A DNA stretch of 9,994 nt from Acidobacteriota bacterium (GTDB lineage: Bacteria > Acidobacteriota > Blastocatellia > Pyrinomonadales > Pyrinomonadaceae), in assembly GCA_023391155.1 (NCBI GenBank), contig JAEWBM010000038.1, positions 1 through 9,994 of the forward strand. The letters run 5' to 3'. The translations under genes and the position numbers were made by a program. The notes beneath the pieces were generated by a model that was not told where the DNA came from, did no database searches, and saw only the letters and a list, made by a program, of their open reading frames with translations. Shown here piece by piece: positions 1 through 7,874 of the stretch (position 1 is the first letter of the stretch; each line of letters begins with the position of its first letter).

Positions 1-1
1 A

Positions 2-1351
2 CAGCAGGCAGGGCTTTTCACGGGGCCGCTCTATACGATATATAAGGCTTTGACCGCCGTTGCGGCCGCTGATCGGCTGCGTGAGCAGGGGCTCAATGCC
101 GTGCCCGTCTTCTGGGTTGCGGATGAAGACCACGATTTTGCAGAGGTTTCGCATACATTCGTCGGGGACGGCGAAGGCGGGCTGGCCGAGATCAAGGTCG
201 ACCCGGCGCGGGCGAGCGGCGAGATCCCCGTCGGTTATATCACTCTTGACGCAAAGATCGACGCGGCCGTAAGCCGGCTTTTTGAATCGCTTCCGAGCAC
301 GGAGTTTACCCGGGAACTCAGGCACGAGGTCGAATCCGCCTGGCAATCGGGAACCGGTTATGCCGAGGCCTTCGCTAAACAGATGACGGCGATGCTCGGC
401 CGGTTCGGCCTTGTAATGCTATCGCCGTCCGACTCGGCAATGAAGCGGCTCGCGGCATCCATTTACGCCGATGCAGTAAGACGTTCGCGAGCGATCGAAG
501 AGGCACTTATTGCCCGAAGCGAGCTGCTCACCGAACGCGGCTATACGCCGCAGGTGCTGATCGACGAAGGGTATTTCCCGCTCTTCTATCACACCAATGA
601 CGGTCGCCGCGTCGCCTTGAAACGCAACGGCGAAAAGGTCCGGCTAAAGGGCGAACGCGAGGAATTCACGCTCGATGAGCTCGCCGGCATCGCCGAACGC
701 GAACCGGAGCGTTTCAGCCCGAATGTGATGCTGCGGGCGGCGGTGCAGGACTATCTGCTGCCGACCATCTGCTACTTTGGCGGCGGTGCGGAGGTCGCAT
801 ATTTTGCTCAGAATTCCGAGACCTATCGCATTCTCGGCCGTCGGCCGTCGGCGATCTTTCACCGTCAGTCGTTCACTATAATGGAGCGCCGGCATTCAAG
901 GATCCTCGACCGCTTCGGGCTCGGACTAACGGACCTTTTTGCAGGCCGCGACGCTATCGCGGCAAAAGTTGTGGATGAGGATATCGGCCGCGATACGGCC
1001 CGGCTTATCGCCGATGTCGAGGAGCGGATCAACACCGAACTCGCCCGGCTGGACCACAGATTTTCCGAGATCGACGTTACTCTAGCGGCGAACCTTGCCA
1101 CGCGTCGGCGGAAGATCATTTATCATATCGCGGCGCTCAGGGACAAGTTTCGGCAGTCGGCGGCGAACGGGGACGAGGTGACCCGGCGTCGGCTGGATTC
1201 GATATTCGCCGGCCTCGTGCCCAACGGCGGGCTGCAGGAACGCACCCTTAACGTGACCGGTTTTACGGCGCGATACGGTTCGTATTTCATCGATTGGCTG
1301 CGCGACAGCATCGACCCGGACGAACGCGGCCACCGCATCATCAAGCTCTAA
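2..1351 (+). CDS. bshC: Bacillithiol biosynthesis cysteine-adding enzyme BshC, 5'-truncated by window edge
   Basis: BshC is held to catalyse the last step of bacillithiol synthesis in the cytoplasm, adding cysteine to glucosaminyl-malate. The reading frame is open from base 2, and the first visible residues (QQAGLFTGPLYTIYKAL) match the conserved early BshC block. The TTG at base 50 is therefore an internal codon, not the start, which lies upstream of the window. A second family block, VADEDHDFAE, is at about bases 116-145. The C-terminal third contains a long charged helical region (about bases 990-1170), typical of the BshC coiled coil, followed by the conserved NGGLQER segment near base 1222. 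About 449 residues are visible against a usual ~540, so roughly 90 N-terminal residues are missing. The stop overlaps the mutL start by one base (TAATG), suggesting co-translation. The family assignment is firm; the activity is inferred from the family. Confidence 0.93.
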   Translation, partial: QQAGLFTGPLYTIYKALTAVAAADRLREQGLNAVPVFWVADEDHDFAEVSHTFVGDGEGGLAEIKVDPARASGEIPVGYITLDAKIDAAVSRLFESLPSTEFTRELRHEVESAWQSGTGYAEAFAKQMTAMLGRFGLVMLSPSDSAMKRLAASIYADAVRRSRAIEEALIARSELLTERGYTPQVLIDEGYFPLFYHTNDGRRVALKRNGEKVRLKGEREEFTLDELAGIAEREPERFSPNVMLRAAVQDYLLPTICYFGGGAEVAYFAQNSETYRILGRRPSAIFHRQSFTIMERRHSRILDRFGLGLTDLFAGRDAIAAKVVDEDIGRDTARLIADVEERINTELARLDHRFSEIDVTLAANLATRRRKIIYHIAALRDKFRQSAANGDEVTRRRLDSIFAGLVPNGGLQERTLNVTGFTARYGSYFIDWLRDSIDPDERGHRIIKL

Positions 1352-3318
1352 TGAACAAGATAAAGATCCTGCCCGATAACCTCGCGAATCAGATCGCCGC
1401 CGGCGAGGTGGTCGAGCGCCCGGCGAGCGTGATCAAGGAACTTGTCGAGAACGCCATAGACGCCGGTGCGGGCCGGCTGCAGGTCGAGATCGAACTGGGC
1501 GGCCGGCGATTGATGCGCGTCTCGGACGACGGCGAGGGGATGCTCCGCGATGACGCGGTGCTTGCCTTTGAACGCCACGCCACCTCAAAGATCCGCGATA
1601 TCGATGACCTCGGCCGGATCGGGACGCTCGGTTTTCGCGGTGAGGCGTTGGCCTCGATCGCCTCTGTGGCAAAGGTCGAGCTGGTTACAAAGACCGAAGC
1701 GGATGCGGCCGGAACGCTTGTGCATATTGAGGGCGGACGGCTGATGGATGTGAAGGACGCGCCGCGTGCACGCGGGACGACCATTGCCGTCCGCGACCTC
1801 TTTTTCAACACGCCTGCACGGCGAAAATTTATGCGGTCCGAGGCGACCGAGAATTATCACCTCACCTCGATCGTTACTCACTATGCGCTCGCACATCCCG
1901 AGATCGCGTTCACGCTTTTGAATAACGGCCGCGAGGTGCTGAACGTCGCCCCGGCCCGCGATCTCCGCGAGCGGGCGTTTCAGATCTTCGGCTCGGGATT
2001 GCTCGACAGCCTGCTGCCGATTCGGGGTGGACGGGATTACGTGGCGGTCGTCTCGGGATTTATCTCCGCACCGCGGGAACGCCGTACCACCAAAGATTCG
2101 CAGTATTTCTTCGTAAACAACCGCTTCGTTCGTGACAAGACGATCGCCGACGGGCTGCGCGAAGGCTACCGCTCCGTGCTGCCCCATGGCGTTTACCCGG
2201 TCGCATTCCTGTTTCTCGACATCCCGCTCGAAGAGATCGATGTTAACGTTCACCCGGCAAAGACCGAGATCCGTTTTCGCCGCAGTGAGGCCGTAAAGGA
2301 CGCGATCGCCGAGGCGGTTCGCGATACGCTGGCTAAAGCGGGGATTCGCGGAGAGAATGAGGAACTTCGGATCCACCGGCCGTCGGAGATCGCAGAGCCG
2401 CGATCGACCGAACCGGCCGAGAAATACGAAACCGATGCCATCCCGGCCGAACCCGAGGGGGAATCAAGCGCGACATCCGCTGCTGCCGCCGGTGGGCATT
2501 CCTCCCCTTCGCAGGAGCCGCCGACCTTTACCGAATTTTCGCTGTTCGCGGGCGGCGGAGGGGAGCCGCTCAATTTTTCACAAGATTTCGAAAGCGCGGC
2601 CACGCGCAGGGCAGAGGCTGTCGAGCCCGTGCCTCCGGTTCCGGTTGAACGGGTGGAGACAGAAGCCGCATCCGTCGAACTTCCGCCGATGGATTCGGCG
2701 CTAAAGGCCGTCAAACCCGCCGAGGTGGAGGCGGTAGCGGCACATTCCATCCGCCCGATCGGCCAGCTCCACGAGAGCTTCATTATCGCCGTCGATGACG
2801 AGGGGCTGCTGCTCGTCGACCAGCACGTCGCACACGAGCGGATCTTATTCGACAAGTTTCGAAAACGTGAATCGGACCGCCCTGTCGAATCGCAGAATCT
2901 GCTTCTCCCGGAAACGCTCGACCTTTCGCCGGCCCAGGCCGAGGTCTATCAGGTGATCGAGCCGGAACTCGCGGCACTAGGTTTCGGGCTGATGCGGCTA
3001 TCGGGGCGAACGGTGGCGATAAAGTCGGTCCCGTCGGATATACCCGCTTCCGAGGCCCGCAACCTTTTTGCGGAGATCCTGGACGCTGCCGAGATCGAAA
3101 AGCGGGGCAATCCGAAATGGTCGCTGCGCGACGGCATCGCGGCCAGCCTTGCCTGCAAGGCGGCGATCAAGATCAACATGCCGCTCACCGACGAAAAGAT
3201 GCATTGGCTCATCGACCGGCTGCTGCTGACCTCGTCGCCGACGACGTGTCCGCACGGCCGGCCGGTTATCCTGCGGCTGACAATGAAGGATATCGAACGC
3301 GGGTTTCATCGAACATGA
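1351..3318 (+). CDS. mutL: DNA mismatch repair protein MutL (endonuclease type)
   Basis: MutL couples mismatch recognition by MutS to strand incision and removal. The 655-residue protein has an N-terminal GHKL ATPase domain (about 1-330). It shows the block IAAGEVVERPASVIKELVEN with the expected catalytic Glu30 and Mg-binding Asn34, then DDGEG at 59-63, GFRGEAL at 94-100, and the RGTTIAVRDLFFNTPARRKF block. A Glu/Pro/Ala-rich linker without obvious fold spans about 350-465. The C-terminal dimerisation and endonuclease domain (about 468-655) has DQHVAHE at 490-496, ACKAAIK at 601-607 and CPHGRP at 633-638, the metal-site motifs of nicking MutL proteins that E. coli MutL lacks. In the DQHA(x)2E(x)4E motif, Ala is replaced by Val and the last Glu by Asp501. 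The ATG at 1351 was chosen because the family N-terminus starts here. An in-frame start at 1294 would lie inside bshC. No mutS is in the window. Confidence 0.97.
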   Translation: MNKIKILPDNLANQIAAGEVVERPASVIKELVENAIDAGAGRLQVEIELGGRRLMRVSDDGEGMLRDDAVLAFERHATSKIRDIDDLGRIGTLGFRGEALASIASVAKVELVTKTEADAAGTLVHIEGGRLMDVKDAPRARGTTIAVRDLFFNTPARRKFMRSEATENYHLTSIVTHYALAHPEIAFTLLNNGREVLNVAPARDLRERAFQIFGSGLLDSLLPIRGGRDYVAVVSGFISAPRERRTTKDSQYFFVNNRFVRDKTIADGLREGYRSVLPHGVYPVAFLFLDIPLEEIDVNVHPAKTEIRFRRSEAVKDAIAEAVRDTLAKAGIRGENEELRIHRPSEIAEPRSTEPAEKYETDAIPAEPEGESSATSAAAAGGHSSPSQEPPTFTEFSLFAGGGGEPLNFSQDFESAATRRAEAVEPVPPVPVERVETEAASVELPPMDSALKAVKPAEVEAVAAHSIRPIGQLHESFIIAVDDEGLLLVDQHVAHERILFDKFRKRESDRPVESQNLLLPETLDLSPAQAEVYQVIEPELAALGFGLMRLSGRTVAIKSVPSDIPASEARNLFAEILDAAEIEKRGNPKWSLRDGIAASLACKAAIKINMPLTDEKMHWLIDRLLLTSSPTTCPHGRPVILRLTMKDIERGFHRT

Positions 3319-3452
3319 ACGAACAAGAACCAGTGAACGAGACCGAGGAATATCCGGACGAGTGGTGGTACCGCGTGTATGCCGCTGTGATGCTGTTCAC
3401 CGTGGCGGTCATCGCCTTGCTCTGGTTCTTTTCGCGCTATTTTTCGGGCTGA
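3315..3452 (+). CDS. Small single-pass membrane protein, possible symporter accessory subunit
   Basis: This 45-residue protein starts at an ATG overlapping the mutL stop (ATGA, 3315-3318) and ends 7 bases before the symporter gene. Residues 1-18 are very acidic (EQEPVNETEEYPDEWW), with seven Glu/Asp and no Lys or Arg. A hydrophobic stretch follows at about 22-41 (AAVMLFTVAVIALLWFF), long enough to cross the membrane once, and a short SRYFSG tail ends the protein. The lack of any gap on either side and the clean protein layout argue that it is a real gene. I do not recognise a named family. Several SSS-type transporters are known to have a tiny membrane partner encoded directly upstream (for example the DUF4212- and DUF997/YhdT-type proteins), so a role as partner of the next gene is a reasonable inference. 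Those partners are usually larger with two helices, so this would be a different kind. Confidence 0.7.
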   Translation: MNEQEPVNETEEYPDEWWYRVYAAVMLFTVAVIALLWFFSRYFSG

Positions 3453-3459
3453 TCATCTG

Positions 3460-5223
3460 ATGCATTATCTCGATTGGGCCATCGTCGTCGCTTATCTGGC
3501 ATACGTCATTTGGGACGGCATCCGGCTTTCAAAAAATACCGGCGATGCCGAGGGGTTTTTCCTCGCTAACCGCAGCCTGCCGTGGTGGGCGGTCGGGCTT
3601 TCGGTGATGGCGACCCAAATGTCGGCGATAACGCTGGTCGGCACGACGGGGCAGGCGTATTCCGACGGGATGCGGTTTCTACAGTTCTATTACGGGATGC
3701 CGCTCGCGATGGTGATCCTCTGCGTTACGGTCGTGCCGTTCTTTTACCGGGCAAAGGTCTTCACAGCTTACGAATATCTCGAACGCCGGTTTGACCTCAA
3801 AACGCGAACGCTTACCAGTTTCTGTTTTCTTATTTCGCGCGGCCTCGGGGTCGGGGTGATCATCGCCGCGCCGTCTGTCGTATTGTCTATCGTACTTGGC
3901 TGGAGCGAGGTGCTGACCATCTTCGTCATCGGGATGTCGACGACGATCTATACGATGTTCGGCGGCGTTCAGGCCGTGACTTGGACGGACGTGAAGCAGA
4001 TGTTCCTCATCTTTTTCGGGCTGTTCGTCTGTATCTTCGTCATCGTTTCACAGTTTCCCGCGCAAGTCGGGATGACGGACGGGCTCCACCTTGCCGGGGC
4101 ACTTGGCAAGCTCGAGACGGTCGACTGGAGCTTTGACCTGACCGAAAAATACACCTTCTGGTCCGGGACCATAGCGGCACTTTTTCTGTTCCTCTCCTAT
4201 TTCGGATGTGACCAGAGCCAGGTCCAGCGTTTCCTCACGGCGAAGTCGGTGAGCCAGGGCCGGATATCGCTGCTGATGAGTGCGTTTCTGAAGATCCCGA
4301 TGCAGTTCATGATCCTGCTGATCGGAATCTTTGTATTCGTTTTCTATCAGTTCGCGCCGCCGCCGATGATCTTTAACGCGGTCGAGGAAAAGCGGATCGA
4401 GCAGACGGCGGAGTATCCCGCACTGCAGCAGAAATTCAGTGCTGCGCACGAGGCACGCGCCGCCGCAGCACTCCAATATGTTGAGCGTAGGGACGACGGC
4501 TCACGGCAAGCCTATATCGACGCACAGAAAAATTTCACCGGCGTTCGAGAGGAGGCGGCGACACTTGTAAAGACGGCCTCCGGCAACAGCTCGTTCACCG
4601 ATGTGAACTACGTCTTCCCGTCGTTCGTCGTGGCAAATATGCCGATGGGCGTGATCGGGCTGATAATCGCGGCGATCTTTGCCGCGGCTATGTCCTCGAT
4701 CTCGTCGGAACTAAATGCGCTGGCGACGGCCTCAACGATCGACTTTTACCGCCGGCACATAAAGCCCGATGCCGGCACGCGCGAATTCGTGCGATTCGGA
4801 CGGTTTGCGACATTTGTCTGGGGCATCTTTGCCTGCATCGTCGCGACCTATGCCACCAATCTTGGTTCGCTGATAGAGGTCGTGAATAAATTCGGCTCAT
4901 TCTTCTACGGGTCGCTGCTGGGGGTCTTCATACTGGCGATCATCATAGGACGTGCCCGTGCACGCGGAGCCTTTTTTGGCCTGTTTATCGGCATTGCAAC
5001 CGTCTTTCTGGTTTCGATGGTGAACTCTGAAGGCGGGATTTACTATCTTTCGTTACCGGCTTTCGGTTCGAACGTGTTCGTCTCGCTGTCAGATCTCTCC
5101 ATGATCGGCGATCCGGGAGGGAAGCCGGTTATTGAATTTCTCTGGCTCAATCTCGTCGGGGCCGCTGCAACTACGCTCTCCGGATACTTGATCAGCTTGA
5201 CCGTTAGTAACGATTCAAAATGA
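3460..5223 (+). CDS. Sodium:solute symporter, SSS family (LeuT fold), substrate unknown
   Basis: An inner-membrane Na+-coupled uptake protein of 587 residues, with many hydrophobic helices: about 5-20, 42-62, 75-96, 122-147, 150-170, 178-200, 234-250, 272-298, 390-411, 449-468, 479-498, 503-522 and 560-582. Family hallmarks are SVMATQMSAITLVGTTGQAY (48-67), the FGGVQAVTWTDVKQ loop (167-180), CDQSQVQRFLTAKS (250-263), and AAAMSSISSELNALATASTIDF (408-429), whose serines correspond to the Na2-site serines of vSGLT. Between the helices at 272-298 and 390-411 there is a polar, probably helical insertion (about 300-385). By homology to SGLT-type proteins it should lie in an outward-facing loop. The gene follows the 45-residue membrane protein by 7 bases, with no visible Shine-Dalgarno sequence, and overlaps the exported deacetylase gene by ATGA. 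The substrate cannot be read from sequence; context suggests a product of that deacetylase. Confidence 0.93.
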   Translation: MHYLDWAIVVAYLAYVIWDGIRLSKNTGDAEGFFLANRSLPWWAVGLSVMATQMSAITLVGTTGQAYSDGMRFLQFYYGMPLAMVILCVTVVPFFYRAKVFTAYEYLERRFDLKTRTLTSFCFLISRGLGVGVIIAAPSVVLSIVLGWSEVLTIFVIGMSTTIYTMFGGVQAVTWTDVKQMFLIFFGLFVCIFVIVSQFPAQVGMTDGLHLAGALGKLETVDWSFDLTEKYTFWSGTIAALFLFLSYFGCDQSQVQRFLTAKSVSQGRISLLMSAFLKIPMQFMILLIGIFVFVFYQFAPPPMIFNAVEEKRIEQTAEYPALQQKFSAAHEARAAAALQYVERRDDGSRQAYIDAQKNFTGVREEAATLVKTASGNSSFTDVNYVFPSFVVANMPMGVIGLIIAAIFAAAMSSISSELNALATASTIDFYRRHIKPDAGTREFVRFGRFATFVWGIFACIVATYATNLGSLIEVVNKFGSFFYGSLLGVFILAIIIGRARARGAFFGLFIGIATVFLVSMVNSEGGIYYLSLPAFGSNVFVSLSDLSMIGDPGGKPVIEFLWLNLVGAAATTLSGYLISLTVSNDSK

Positions 5224-7874
5224 GATCTATTGTGTACAGGGCCCTCGCGGGATCGCTCCTATTATTTTTCGCTCTCCATTTTCCACTTTCCATTCGCGGC
5301 CAGGTTCGGCCTGTTTATGACCGAGGCGCGACCGGGCTGGGGCAGATGCTGAAGCGGCTGCAGACCGTTGCGAGCGCGATGCACATCGGGGCGCACCCGG
5401 ATGATGAGGATTCCGGGCTGATGGCGTATCTCGCCCGCCGGGAGCAGGCAAGGACCGCCTATCTTTCGGTCACCCGCGGCGACGGCGGGCAAAACGTGAT
5501 CGGCGAAGAGCTTTCAGAGGCCCTGGGCGTGATCCGGACGGAGGAGCTGCTGCAGGCACGCGTGCTCGACGGCGGGGAGCAGTTCTTTACCCGGGCGATG
5601 GATTACGGTTTTTCGAAATCGCGCGAAGAGGCGGCCCGGATGTGGGGCGAGCGTGAGATCCTCGGTGACATGGTTCGCGCCATCCGGCTTTATCGACCGC
5701 TGGTCGTGACCTCGCGGTTTTCGGGCACCCCGGCCGATGGGCACGGGCACCATCAGTTTGCCGGCTATATGGCGCCGCTGGCATTCAAGGCAGCCGGCGA
5801 CCCGGCTGCGTTCCCCGAGCATCTCAAAGAAGGACTCGAGCCGTGGCAGCCCTATAAGTTCTACATCGGCCGCGGATTCGGATCGACCGACAGCGGGGGA
5901 ATGGTGGAGCTCAACACCGGCAGCTTTGACCCCCTGCTTGGCCGGACCTATTTCGAGATCGCAATGGAGGGCCGCAGCCAGCATAAGTCGCAGGAGATGG
6001 GCGTGCTCGAACTTCGCGGCCCGCAAACGTCCGCACTCCGGCTCGTGGAAAGCCGCATCCCGCGTGCTGAGTTACAGTCCGGCGTATTCGACGGCATCGA
6101 CGTTTCGATCACCGGGATCGCCGCACTCACGAACAATGACCAGCCGGAATTTAACAGGCACCTGACCCAACTCGAGGCAACAGCGGCCGAGGCACTTCGC
6201 TCATATGACCCGTTCGCACCGGAAAAGCTGATCCCGATACTCGCTCGCGGATATAAGCAGGCATACGACGCCGAGTGGTCGACCAGGATCAAGGCGTCGA
6301 AGGCGATGATGCGGCAGAAGCAGTCGGAATTTGCCGAGGCACTGAGAATGGCGGCGGGCGTGGTGGTTGACGCTCTAAGCGACCGGGAAACGATAGTTCC
6401 CGGTTCATCGGCGTCGATAACTATTAAGGTCTTTGCACAGGAGGATGCACCGGTCGTGGTGAAGGACACCCGCCTCCGCGTCCCCAAGGGGTGGCAGGCC
6501 GCAGCGGCCAACGCACAGCCCGAGCAGCCGGCAGCCGGATTCCGCCCGCGGGGCGAGCCGTCGCTGCACACGGCCAATTTCACGGCACGCGTGCCGGAGG
6601 ACGCAAAGCCGACCCAGCCGTATTGGCTCGAAAACGAGCGGCAGGGAGCGAATTTTGATTGGTCAGACGCGGGAGATTCAAAGACATTGCCGTTCGCACC
6701 GCCGCTGGCAGAGGCCGAGGTCGATGTCGAGATCGGCGGCCAAACCGTGACGCTTAGCCAGCCGGTCGAGTACCGCTTCGCACACGACACACGCGGCGAG
6801 ATCCGGCGGCCGCTTGCGGTGACACCGGCCGCGACCATTGGGCTTGAATCCGACCTCCTTATCGTGCCCGCTTCCGGCGGGGTAAAGACCCACCGCATCG
6901 TTACGACCGTCACCAATCGCTCGGCGGGCGAACTTGCCGGCACGGCTATGCTTAACGTGCCGGAGGGCTGGTCCGTCGCCCCGTCATCAGTGCCGCTTAA
7001 GCTTGCGAGAAACGGCGACAGTGCTACGTTCACGTTCGAGGTGGGAATCCCTCCCGGGACCCGGCCGGGAACTTATTCGATAGCGGCGACGGCAGAAGCT
7101 GACGGCAGGCGTCATTCGCTCTCCGTACAGGAGATCGCCTATCCACATATCCAAACACATCGCATTTACAAGCCCGCAGAGGTTAGGGTGCACGTGCTCG
7201 ATCTCGCCGTCGCCCCCGTCAAGGTCGGGTATATCATGGGCAGCGGCGACCGCGTCCCGGAGGCGATCCGCCGTCTCGGCCTCGATGTCACGATGCTCGG
7301 CGAACGCGATCTCGCAACGGGCGGCCTGTCACAATTCGACACGATCGTCGTCGGCGTCAGGGCGTCGCAGACGCGGCCCGATATGGTCGCAAACAACGAC
7401 CGATTGATGGATTTCGTCCGCGGCGGCGGCACACTGGTTGTGCAGTATCAGCAGCACGAATATTCGCAGCAAAACCTCCCGCCTTACCCGGCAAGTTCGA
7501 CCGGGGCCGTCGCGGGCGTCCGGGTCTCGAACTCACGGGTTACCGACGAAGATGCGCCGGTGACGATTCTTGTGCCCGAACATCCGATCTTTAACTACCC
7601 GAATAAGATCACCGACGCCGATTGGGACGGGTGGGTTCAGGAGCGGAACCTTTACGGATTTACGACATGGGACGAGCGTTATACGCCGCTGCTGGAATCA
7701 CACGATGCGGGCGAAGCAGAGAACAAGGGCGGGATGTTGTATGCCAAAGTGGGCAAGGGCCACTATGTTTACACGGCATACTCGTGGTTTCGCCAGTTGC
7801 CGGCGGGAACGCCCGGCGCTTATCGGATCTTTGCTAATATTCTGAGTCTGCCGAAAGCTGAAGATCGGCCGTGA
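5220..7874 (+). CDS. Exported multidomain PIG-L (LmbE-like) deacetylase
   Basis: This 884-residue protein begins with a hydrophobic export signal (about 1-27, core GSLLLFFALHFPL). The PIG-L/LmbE zinc-hydrolase domain spans about 48-260: GAHPDDE (57-63) carries the zinc ligands and catalytic Asp of this family, and GHGHHQF (174-180) supplies the second histidine motif. The family removes acyl groups, mostly acetyl from GlcNAc-type sugars. The domain is followed by a helical stretch (about 310-380) and two beta-sandwich regions (about 388-530 and 535-640). The second contains VPEGWSVAP and PPGTRPGTYSIAATAE, resembling the NEW3/CARDB type of carbohydrate-associated domain. A C-terminal alpha/beta domain (about 660-880) includes FDTIVVGVRA and FVRGGGTLVVQY, resembling ThuA or class-I amidotransferase-like folds; I see no catalytic cysteine in it. 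The gene overlaps the symporter gene by ATGA. The large exported form argues against BshB of the bacillithiol pathway. The family is firm, the substrate unknown. Confidence 0.9.
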   Translation: MRSIVYRALAGSLLLFFALHFPLSIRGQVRPVYDRGATGLGQMLKRLQTVASAMHIGAHPDDEDSGLMAYLARREQARTAYLSVTRGDGGQNVIGEELSEALGVIRTEELLQARVLDGGEQFFTRAMDYGFSKSREEAARMWGEREILGDMVRAIRLYRPLVVTSRFSGTPADGHGHHQFAGYMAPLAFKAAGDPAAFPEHLKEGLEPWQPYKFYIGRGFGSTDSGGMVELNTGSFDPLLGRTYFEIAMEGRSQHKSQEMGVLELRGPQTSALRLVESRIPRAELQSGVFDGIDVSITGIAALTNNDQPEFNRHLTQLEATAAEALRSYDPFAPEKLIPILARGYKQAYDAEWSTRIKASKAMMRQKQSEFAEALRMAAGVVVDALSDRETIVPGSSASITIKVFAQEDAPVVVKDTRLRVPKGWQAAAANAQPEQPAAGFRPRGEPSLHTANFTARVPEDAKPTQPYWLENERQGANFDWSDAGDSKTLPFAPPLAEAEVDVEIGGQTVTLSQPVEYRFAHDTRGEIRRPLAVTPAATIGLESDLLIVPASGGVKTHRIVTTVTNRSAGELAGTAMLNVPEGWSVAPSSVPLKLARNGDSATFTFEVGIPPGTRPGTYSIAATAEADGRRHSLSVQEIAYPHIQTHRIYKPAEVRVHVLDLAVAPVKVGYIMGSGDRVPEAIRRLGLDVTMLGERDLATGGLSQFDTIVVGVRASQTRPDMVANNDRLMDFVRGGGTLVVQYQQHEYSQQNLPPYPASSTGAVAGVRVSNSRVTDEDAPVTILVPEHPIFNYPNKITDADWDGWVQERNLYGFTTWDERYTPLLESHDAGEAENKGGMLYAKVGKGHYVYTAYSWFRQLPAGTPGAYRIFANILSLPKAEDRP

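Noticed and set aside
1294..1350. N-terminal extension of mutL from an in-frame start at 1294
   Set aside because: It would overlap 58 bases of bshC and add residues unlike any MutL. The ATG at 1351 matches the family N-terminus exactly.
50..1351. TTG at base 50 as the bshC start
   Set aside because: The frame continues upstream to base 2 with the conserved block QQAGLFTGPLYTIYKAL, so the start lies outside the window.
1585..2376. Long minus-strand frame (263 codons) inside mutL
   Set aside because: It is a shadow of a high-GC coding region. The product resembles no family and lies wholly within a well-supported gene. The same holds for the minus-strand frame at 5948-7033.
5220..7874. The PIG-L deacetylase as BshB, partner of BshC in bacillithiol synthesis
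   Set aside because: BshB is a small cytoplasmic protein of about 220-240 residues. This one is 884 residues, has an export signal and carries extra domains. Sharing an operon with bshC is probably incidental.
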